From an uncultured bacterium (GTDB taxonomy: Bacteria > Actinomycetota > Coriobacteriia > Coriobacteriales > Coriobacteriaceae), in NCBI GenBank assembly GCA_905215205.1, contig CAJMPK010000007.1:1-26143 (forward strand): DNA of 26,143 nucleotides, read 5' to 3'. The notes under the pieces are model-generated. The model was not told where the DNA came from and did not search any database. It saw only the letters and a list, made by a program, of their open reading frames with translations. This document shows positions 15,037-21,004 of this stretch, piece after piece (the stretch's first letter is position 1; every line of letters starts with the position of its first letter). A program made the position numbers and the translations under genes.

Positions 15037-16395
15037 TTACTCGTCCTTGGGCGCGGGGTGCTTGCAGATCACACTCATGTAGATCATGCCAAGTACGGCC
15101 GCGGTGACAGAGCCGGCGAGAATAGCGGCCTTGGCGGCCAGAACCTCAAACTGGGCCGTCGGGAAGGCAAGGCCGCTGATGAGAATCGACATGGTAAAGC
15201 CAATACCGCCCAGAATGCCCACGCCGGCAATCATATGCCAGTTGACATTGCGCGGCAGCTCGCAGGCCCTAAGCTTAACCAGGGCAAACGTCATGCCAAA
15301 GATACCGATCGGCTTGCCCAGCAGCATGCCAAAGTACACGCCGAGGGTCACCGGGTCGGTGAGCAGCGTGCTCATGTCCACGCCCACCAGGCGAACCTGT
15401 GCGTTGACAAACGCAAAGATCGGCAGGATCACAAAGTTGACCGGCGTGGAGATCAGACGCTCCATACGAATGAGCGGCGGGGTCACGCGGTGCATGACGC
15501 GCTCGACCTTGGTGGTCGAGACGGTAAAGTCATGCTGGCCCAGGATGTGTGCCTCGTCATCGTAGCGATCATCGAGCAGCGGCAGGCACTCGCCCAACCA
15601 ATCGGTGAGACTATCGAGCTTGACGCCGCACTTGGCCGGGATGGTAAAGGCCAAGATGACGCCGGCGAGCGTAGCGTGCACGCCGCTCTTGAACATGCAG
15701 AACCACAGCAGCAGGCCCAGCACCGAGTACGGGGCAAGGCGGTAATGCTGCGTCTTGTTGAGCCACACGAGTGCGCAGGTCACAAGCGCGGCGGCGCCCA
15801 ACCAAAACGGATTGGGGCTCTGACCGTAGAAGATGGCGATGGCGGCGATGGAAATGAGGTCGTCGGCGATGGCGAGCGTCGAGAAGAACACGCGCACGCC
15901 GTTGGGCACGCGATTGCCCAAAAGCGACAGCACGCCCAGCGCAAAGGCAATATCGGTTGCCATGGGAATGGCCCAGCCGTTGTGCGCGCCGGCATGGTTA
16001 AAGATCAGATAGATGCAGGCGGGAACGACGACGCCGCCCACGGCCGCCAGCATGGGAAGCATAGCCTGGCGCGGGTTTTTGAGCTCGCCGACCGTCATCT
16101 CATACTTGAGCTCAATGCCCACCAACAAAAAGAAAATCGCCATGAGGAAGTCGTTGACGAAAAGCTCAACGGTGAGACCGGCCGTAAGGTTGCCCAGACC
16201 CACATACAGCGGGGTCTCCAAAAAGTGATGGATGGCCTCGTAGGCATCGGTATTGGCGCAAATGACGGCGGCGATGGCGGCGAAGACCATGACGGCGGCG
16301 GAAATCGTGCCGTTCTCGGCGATGCGCTCCCAGATGTCGTGACGCTCAAAGCGCTTGCGCTCACGAACGTTGAACAGCTGCTCAGTTGCTGCCAT
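15037..16395 (-). CDS. nhaA: Na+/H+ antiporter NhaA
   Basis: A 452-residue polytopic membrane antiporter that exchanges external protons for internal Na+ or Li+. The ion-binding aspartates of the family are in place: Asp148 in MATDIAFALG and Asp178-Asp179 in TLAIADDLISI, equivalent to Asp133, Asp163 and Asp164 of E. coli NhaA. A lysine in LLGKPIGIF matches the conserved transmembrane lysine. It is longer than the E. coli protein (388), with a soluble loop of about 50 residues after CLPLLDDRYDD. GAAAGGAG precedes the ATG at 16395. It is a single-gene unit. A small hairpin (ACGGGA/TCCCGT) lies just before the ribosome site on the minus strand. Confidence 0.95.
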   Translation of the reverse strand: MAATEQLFNVRERKRFERHDIWERIAENGTISAAVMVFAAIAAVICANTDAYEAIHHFLETPLYVGLGNLTAGLTVELFVNDFLMAIFFLLVGIELKYEMTVGELKNPRQAMLPMLAAVGGVVVPACIYLIFNHAGAHNGWAIPMATDIAFALGVLSLLGNRVPNGVRVFFSTLAIADDLISIAAIAIFYGQSPNPFWLGAAALVTCALVWLNKTQHYRLAPYSVLGLLLWFCMFKSGVHATLAGVILAFTIPAKCGVKLDSLTDWLGECLPLLDDRYDDEAHILGQHDFTVSTTKVERVMHRVTPPLIRMERLISTPVNFVILPIFAFVNAQVRLVGVDMSTLLTDPVTLGVYFGMLLGKPIGIFGMTFALVKLRACELPRNVNWHMIAGVGILGGIGFTMSILISGLAFPTAQFEVLAAKAAILAGSVTAAVLGMIYMSVICKHPAPKDE

Positions 16396-16603
16396 GGGCG
16401 GCTCCTTTCACGGGAAAGCTCCCGTCTTAAAAAAGCACGGCCCGCCCAAGTGGCGGCGCCGCGCTCTAACGTATTACGCTTGCATCTAGCCTACCCTGCA
16501 CGACAAGCACGCAAGCGCGGCCGAAAAGCGGAACCACAGGTTGAACATTATTTGCTCAACGACACGGGCGCGCCTGTCCAAGAGACGACGCGGCGACGTG
16601 CAT

Positions 16604-16642
16604 AAAAAACGACCGGAGCGCGGGGTGTCCGCGGTCCGGTCG
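16604..16642 (-). terminator. Rho-independent terminator of ppaC
   Basis: On the minus strand CGACCGGA (16642-16635) pairs with TCCGGTCG (16617-16610), with further GC pairs inside, and is followed by six T (16609-16604). It lies 20 bases past the ppaC stop. Confidence 0.85.
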
Positions 16643-16662
16643 TGGCGTTTGGTCAACTAAAC

Positions 16663-17586
16663 CTAGCAGACGGCCATGATGGGGGCAGCGACCTGCTTCT
16701 TACGGGAGAGGACACCCGGCATCCAGACGCCGTCGTGCTCGTCGGCAATGCTCAGGCCCTTCTGGGCAGCCTCGGTCTCGCCCTCGAGCAGGACCTGCGA
16801 GCCCTCCTCCATGATGTCGGTGATGCACAGGACAATGCCGTCAGCACCCTTCTCGGCGGCGTAGGCGCGCATGGCCTCGCGAATCTCGTCGATCATGCCG
16901 AGTGCGCGGGTCTTGTCGACAGTCTCGTACTGGCCGATGAGCAGCTTCTTGCCAGCAGGCTCGAACATCTTGATGTCGTTGCCGACCATCTCGGCTGCGG
17001 TGAAGGAGCCGGACGGACGGGTGAGGAAGACCTCCATGCCAAACTTGACCGGGTCGACGCCCACCTGCTCGCCGAGCTTGGCGGCGACGGCGCGGTCGAC
17101 ATCGGTGGTGGTGGGGCTCTTGAGCATGAGCGTGTCGGTCATCATGGCCGAGAGCAGCAGCTTGGCCTGAACGTCGGAAAGCTCAACGCCGAGCACGCCG
17201 GCGAGCTTGGTGACGATGGTGCAGCTGGAGCCCCAGGGCAGGCAGATGTAGTGCAGCGGGCCGGCGGTCTCGAAGTCGCCGATGCGGTGATGATCGACAA
17301 CGCCAAAGACCGTGGCGTCCTTAAGGCCGGCGACGGACTGGGCAGACTCGTTGTGGTCGGTGAGGACGACGAGCTGACCGGCCTCGACGGACTCGATCAC
17401 GCGGGGCTCGGCGATGCCGGCGTCGGCGAGCAGCTTGGCGGACTCGGCCGGAAGCTGACCAAGGGCGCAGGCCTCGTAGGTGTTGCCGGCATACTCAACC
17501 TGGTTGAGCAGCTGGGACAGGACGACGGCGCTCATGATGGCGTCGTTATCGGGGTTCTGGTGACCAAAGACAAGAACGTTTGCCAT
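16663..17586 (-). CDS. ppaC: Manganese-dependent inorganic pyrophosphatase
   Basis: A 307-residue family II pyrophosphatase (DHH superfamily) that hydrolyses PPi to phosphate and so drives biosynthetic reactions. The metal ligands are visible: His9, Asp13 and Asp15 in FGHQNPDNDA, Asp77 in LTDHNE, and Asp98-His99-His100 in VVDHHRIGDF. The C-terminal substrate motif SRKKQVAAPI is near residue 295. No CBS or DRTGG regulatory domain is inserted, so it is the short form. TGGAGG precedes the ATG. It forms its own unit with a clear terminator. Confidence 0.96.
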   Translation of the reverse strand: MANVLVFGHQNPDNDAIMSAVVLSQLLNQVEYAGNTYEACALGQLPAESAKLLADAGIAEPRVIESVEAGQLVVLTDHNESAQSVAGLKDATVFGVVDHHRIGDFETAGPLHYICLPWGSSCTIVTKLAGVLGVELSDVQAKLLLSAMMTDTLMLKSPTTTDVDRAVAAKLGEQVGVDPVKFGMEVFLTRPSGSFTAAEMVGNDIKMFEPAGKKLLIGQYETVDKTRALGMIDEIREAMRAYAAEKGADGIVLCITDIMEEGSQVLLEGETEAAQKGLSIADEHDGVWMPGVLSRKKQVAAPIMAVC

Positions 17587-17710
17587 GGATATCCTCCACT
17601 TGATATGTGTACTTGGACGTAGCTATGGTAGCACGCCGATGCCGAGCCTTCGCAGACGGAAGGGCCACGGCATATTTTGGGGCGCAGACACGGGGGCCAA
17701 GGCCGTCCCT

Positions 17711-17753
17711 TTTGCACCATGTTGGTGCAAACTAACCTGTCCCCCTTGCACCA
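17711..17753. repeat. GGGACAGGTT palindrome, copy C1
   Basis: TTTGCACCA (17711-17719) pairs perfectly with TGGTGCAAA (17723-17731) over a 3-base loop. TGGTGCAA (17723-17730) can alternatively pair with TTGCACCA (17746-17753) across ACTAACCTGTCCCCC. Read on the minus strand, the loop of the second form is GGGGGACAGGTTAGT. The element ends one base beyond the ROK kinase stop. A related core is in C2 at 18767-18799. Confidence 0.7.
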
Positions 17754-17754
17754 G

Positions 17755-18708
17755 CTATTTGCCGGCGGCGCGCAGGGCTACGTAGGCGGCACCGATGATG
17801 CCGGCGTCGTTGCCGAGCGAAGCGACCTTAATGGGCGTCTCGCGCGAGGCAGAAAGCGCGTAGCGCTGGAAATACTCGCGAGCCTTGTCGAGGTAGACAT
17901 CGGCCGAGGCGGAGGCGCCGCCGCCGATAAGGAACATCTCGGGATCGACCACGTTGGCAATAAGCGCCAGTGCGCGACCGAGATAGTCGGCCATGGTATC
18001 GGCCGCGGCCAGCGCAAGCTTGTCGCCCTCGCGGCAGGCCTGGAACACGTCCTTGGAATCGGAGGGGCCGGTGAGCTCGATGGGGTCGACGCCCGCCTTC
18101 TTGCACTCGGCAAGGTAGTTGCTCACCACGCCGGTGGCGCTGGAATACTGCTCCAGATGGCCATGGCCGCCACAGCCGCAGGTGCGCTCCTCGGCCGGGT
18201 TCAGGCACATGTGGCCAATCTCGCCGCCGGCGCCCACAACGCCCGACACCACGTCGCCGTTAACGATAACGCCGCCGCCCACGCCGGTACCAATGGTGAC
18301 CATCACCACGTTCTGTACGCCCTTGGCAGAGCCGAGCCAGGCCTCGCCCATGGCAGCGGCGTTGGCATCGTTCTCATACTTAACGACTGCATCGGGGCAG
18401 TGCTTTTGAATGGCAATCCTCAGCTCGGGCAGGTTAATGGCAATGTTGGCCTTGACCTTGGCATCGCCCGATGCCGGGATGGGGCACGGAACGGCCAGGC
18501 CAATGCCTGCCACAAAGGCGCGCGGAATCTGGGCCTTGGCGACCACTTGGTCGATAGCCTCGGTCACCGCGGCAAAGCCCGCAGCGTCAACGATGGGAGG
18601 CGTAGGCACGCTGGCCTTGGCCAGCAGGTTGCCGTCCTCATCGAACAGACCCTCCTTAACCGAAGTGCCGCCGACGTCAATGCCGATGTAGTACTGCTTA
18701 GGTTCCAT
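17755..18708 (-). CDS. ROK family sugar kinase, probable glucokinase
   Basis: A 317-residue ROK-fold kinase. The phosphate motif DVGGTSVK starts at residue 11, the catalytic pair Asn113-Asp114 lies in YENDANAAAMGE, and the ATP site TIGTGVGGGVI is at 138-148. The zinc motif begins with His166 and runs GHMCLNPAEERTCGCGGHGH. In the family consensus CXCGXXGCXE the last cysteine is here His184, which might still bind zinc. The ATG at 18708 follows AAAGGTGGG. An upstream in-frame ATG has no ribosome site. The gene diverges from a GntR/UTRA regulator and manA, so it may phosphorylate glucose, mannose or a related sugar. Substrate cannot be fixed from sequence. Confidence 0.85.
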   Translation of the reverse strand: MEPKQYYIGIDVGGTSVKEGLFDEDGNLLAKASVPTPPIVDAAGFAAVTEAIDQVVAKAQIPRAFVAGIGLAVPCPIPASGDAKVKANIAINLPELRIAIQKHCPDAVVKYENDANAAAMGEAWLGSAKGVQNVVMVTIGTGVGGGVIVNGDVVSGVVGAGGEIGHMCLNPAEERTCGCGGHGHLEQYSSATGVVSNYLAECKKAGVDPIELTGPSDSKDVFQACREGDKLALAAADTMADYLGRALALIANVVDPEMFLIGGGASASADVYLDKAREYFQRYALSASRETPIKVASLGNDAGIIGAAYVALRAAGK

Positions 18709-18766
18709 GGGAGCCCACCTTTCTCGTTTAAACATTGCCTGTATGGTACCGCTCCCAAGGCAAAAA

Positions 18767-18799
18767 CCTACCAAAAAGGGACAGGTTTGTTTTGGCAGG
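18767..18799. repeat. GGGACAGGTT palindrome, copy C2
   Basis: CCTACCAAAA (18767-18776) pairs with TTTTGGCAGG (18790-18799) with one mismatch. The loop AGGGACAGGTTTG shares GGGACAGGTT with copy C1 read on its minus strand. It lies upstream of the ROK kinase start, so C1 and C2 bracket that gene in opposite orientation. Confidence 0.6.
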
Positions 18800-18860
18800 T
18801 TTTATCTGGTGAAATGCAAAAAACCAGGCAACACGGCATTGCTCGGATGTTTATCAGTTT

Positions 18861-18967
18861 AGAGCGCTCTGGTTTTATTTGCGAAGCGACTTTTAATTAT
18901 ATCTTTCTCGAACTTTTCAATAACTCAATAGGGATACTTAGGTGTTGACTAAACTTTCTTTTATACT
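18861..18967 (+). promoter_or_regulatory. Divergent control region of the ROK kinase and GntR genes
   Basis: The 283-bp divergent gap has an AT-rich stretch from about 18870 to 18975. A perfect 10-bp palindrome AGAGCGCTCT is at 18861-18870. TTGACT (18945-18950) and TATACT (18962-18967) both look like promoter hexamers, but the 11-base gap is too short for them to be used together. A short TTAG/CTAA repeat (18938-18952) overlaps TTGACT. These are candidate sites for RNA polymerase and the adjacent GntR protein. Confidence 0.35.
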
Positions 18968-18991
18968 CAATCAAGTTGGAAAGGAGGTTCC

Positions 18992-19711
18992 GTGATTCCG
19001 AAATACGAAGCGATCGCTGCGGATATCCGTCGAAGCATCGAGGACGGCGCCCTCAAGCCAGGCGATAAGTTGCCCACCGTCGTCGAGTTCTGCGAGCTCT
19101 ATAGCGTTTCCAAAATCACCGTCAAACGGGCTATTGAACAAATCACCGAGGAAGGTCTTATTACCAGCCGACGCGGATCGGGTACCTATGTTAAGGACAC
19201 GGCGGGACTTCCCGGTCAGGCGTTTTTCCAGGGCAAAAACGACCGTGCCCAGGGCTTTTCATATGAGCACCGCGGGGAGAAGGTGACCTCGGTGGTCTAC
19301 GATTTCTCGATCGTTAATCCACCAGCGGACATCGCAGCCCAGCTGGGAATTGCCGAGGATGACTTTGCCTATCACGTCGTGCGCGTGCGTCAGGCCGATG
19401 AGAAGCCCATCGTTATCGAGTACACATACATGCCCCTCGAGCTGATTCCGGGGCTGAAAAAGAAGGACCTGTACGGATCGCTCTACCGCTTCATCCGAGA
19501 GCAATGCGGGCTGAAGATTTCGAGCTTCCACCGTACCATTCGCGCCGTGGCAGCAACCGAGGAAGAGGCTGAGCGCCTGGACACCAAACCTGGCTCTCCC
19601 CTGCTCGAGCTCAACCAGATTGGCTTTTTGGACAGCGGCGCCGCCTTTGAGTATTCGGTCTCGCGCAACGTTGGCGACCGCTTTGAGTTGCACAACGTAA
19701 CGTTGGCATAG
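18992..19711 (+). CDS. GntR family transcriptional regulator with UTRA domain (HutC subfamily)
   Basis: A 239-residue repressor-type protein. Residues 1-68 form the GntR winged helix, including KPGDKLPTVVEFCELYSVSKITVKRAI and the wing RRGSGTYV. Residues about 90-235 form a UTRA effector domain, which in relatives such as YvoA/NagR and DasR binds sugar phosphates. The start is GTG at 18992 with AAAGGAGG. It is followed after 74 bp by manA and diverges from the ROK kinase. The arrangement suggests that it senses a hexose or amino-sugar phosphate and controls these neighbours. That link is inferred from position only. Confidence 0.9.
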   Translation: MIPKYEAIAADIRRSIEDGALKPGDKLPTVVEFCELYSVSKITVKRAIEQITEEGLITSRRGSGTYVKDTAGLPGQAFFQGKNDRAQGFSYEHRGEKVTSVVYDFSIVNPPADIAAQLGIAEDDFAYHVVRVRQADEKPIVIEYTYMPLELIPGLKKKDLYGSLYRFIREQCGLKISSFHRTIRAVAATEEEAERLDTKPGSPLLELNQIGFLDSGAAFEYSVSRNVGDRFELHNVTLA

Positions 19712-19785
19712 GTTTTTGTAGTCACGCGGGTGCTCGTTTTGAGCTGTTTTGTGCAACGCCCGCGCAACATAATGGGGGTATGAAT

Positions 19786-20718
19786 ATGTCCGATTTGATT
19801 AAACTGACGCCGATCTTCCACGAGAAGATCTGGGGTGGCCGCCAGCTCGAAACCGTATTTGGTTACGACATTCCCGAAGGTCCCATCGGTGAGTGCTGGG
19901 CCATCTCGGCCCATCCCAACGGCGACTGCCAGATTGCGGAGGGCCCGTATGCAGGCCACACGCTGTCGTGGCTGTGGGCCGAGCACCGCGAGCTCTTTGG
20001 CAACTGCGAGGGCAAGGAGTTCCCGCTGCTCATTAAGATTCTGGACGCCAAGGACGACCTTTCGATCCAGATTCATCCCAACGACGAATACGCCGCCAAG
20101 CACGAGAACGGCAGCCTGGGCAAAACCGAGTGCTGGTACGTGCTGGACTGCGAACCCGGTGCCACGATCATCGTCGGCCAGCGTGCTAAAGACCGCACCG
20201 AGGCCGCACAGATGATAGAGGAGGGCCGTTGGGACGATATGCTCAATGTACTGCCGATCCACAAGGGCGACTTTTTCCAGATCGATTCCGGTACCGTGCA
20301 CGCCATCAAGACCGGCACACTCATTTTGGAGACACAGCAGTCGAGCGACGTGACGTATCGTCTGTACGACTACGACCGTCCCGGCACCGACGGCAAACTG
20401 CGTCCCCTGCACATTGAGCAGAGCCTCGACTGCATAAACTTTGATGCTCAGGCTCCGACCGACGGCACGGTGACCGCGCCCGAGGTGGACGGCGTGACCG
20501 AGCTCGAGTCTTGCCCCTGCTACACCGTCGATCGCGTGCGCGTTAACGGCAGCAAGACCCTCGACCAGCGCTGGCCCTTCATGTGCCTGTCGGTCATCGA
20601 CGGCGAAGGCACCGTCTGCGGCGACCCCGTCCACAAGGGAAGCCACCTGCTGGCCCCGAGCACCGTCAGCTCCATTGACCTCGAAGGCAAGATGGAACTG
20701 ATCATCAGCCACCTCTAG
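19786..20718 (+). CDS. manA: Mannose-6-phosphate isomerase, class I
   Basis: A 310-residue cupin enzyme interconverting mannose-6-phosphate and fructose-6-phosphate. Zinc ligands of the family are visible: Gln95 and His97 in SIQIHPND, Glu115 in KTECWYVLD and His172 in DSGTVHAIK. The length fits the short Bacillus-type form. The ATG at 19786 was chosen because GGGGG lies seven bases upstream. The ATG two codons earlier at 19780 is too close to that site. It probably shares a transcript with the upstream GntR gene, and a strong hairpin follows its stop. Confidence 0.93.
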   Translation: MSDLIKLTPIFHEKIWGGRQLETVFGYDIPEGPIGECWAISAHPNGDCQIAEGPYAGHTLSWLWAEHRELFGNCEGKEFPLLIKILDAKDDLSIQIHPNDEYAAKHENGSLGKTECWYVLDCEPGATIIVGQRAKDRTEAAQMIEEGRWDDMLNVLPIHKGDFFQIDSGTVHAIKTGTLILETQQSSDVTYRLYDYDRPGTDGKLRPLHIEQSLDCINFDAQAPTDGTVTAPEVDGVTELESCPCYTVDRVRVNGSKTLDQRWPFMCLSVIDGEGTVCGDPVHKGSHLLAPSTVSSIDLEGKMELIISHL

Positions 20719-20744
20719 GTCGCACCAACAACCAAAACGAAACA

Positions 20745-20794
20745 AGGGGCTCCCCCGTCCATATACGGGGGAGCCCCTACTCACATCTATTTTT
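20745..20794 (+). terminator. Terminator after manA
   Basis: A perfect 14-bp stem (AGGGGCTCCCCCGT, 20745-20758, with 20765-20778) has a 6-base loop. TTTTT lies 11 bases downstream at 20790-20794. It ends the GntR-manA transcript. Confidence 0.7.
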
Positions 20795-20867
20795 CCATCA
20801 GCCCACCCGGCTCTCCAGATCAAAAAGCGGACGAGCAGAACGACGATTGCACAGCAACGTTGCCCAA

Positions 20868-20997
20868 GGACCTGGGCGGGCGTATGGGGCAACATCGATC
20901 GCGAGTTCCGCACGCAAAGGAGGCCACTTAATGTGGCCTCCGTCTTGCGCAGGACTGCCCGAGCAGGCGATGTTGCCCCATACGCCCGCCCAGGTCC
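20868..20997. repeat. Nested palindrome with 30-bp perfect arms (D)
   Basis: Outer arms 20868-20897 and 20968-20997 are exact inverted copies over 30 bp, beginning GGACCTGGGCGGGCG. The 70-base centre contains a second hairpin, GGAGGCCAC (20919-20927) pairing with 20933-20941 over a TTAAT loop, extended by CGCAA/TTGCG. The element lies between manA and pcrA, which converge, and ends 7 bp before the pcrA stop. The inner hairpin may be the pcrA terminator. The perfect outer arms are not needed for that. Confidence 0.85.
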
Positions 20998-21004
20998 GCC
21001 GGGA

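Noticed and set aside
14995..16605. A 536-codon plus-strand frame opposite nhaA
   Set aside because: NhaA on the minus strand has all key residues. The antisense frame is rich in His, Gln and Arg and has no motif.
18945..18967. TTGACT and TATACT as one promoter for the GntR gene
   Set aside because: The spacer is only 11 bases, too short for standard sigma-70 use. They are kept only as separate candidate hexamers.
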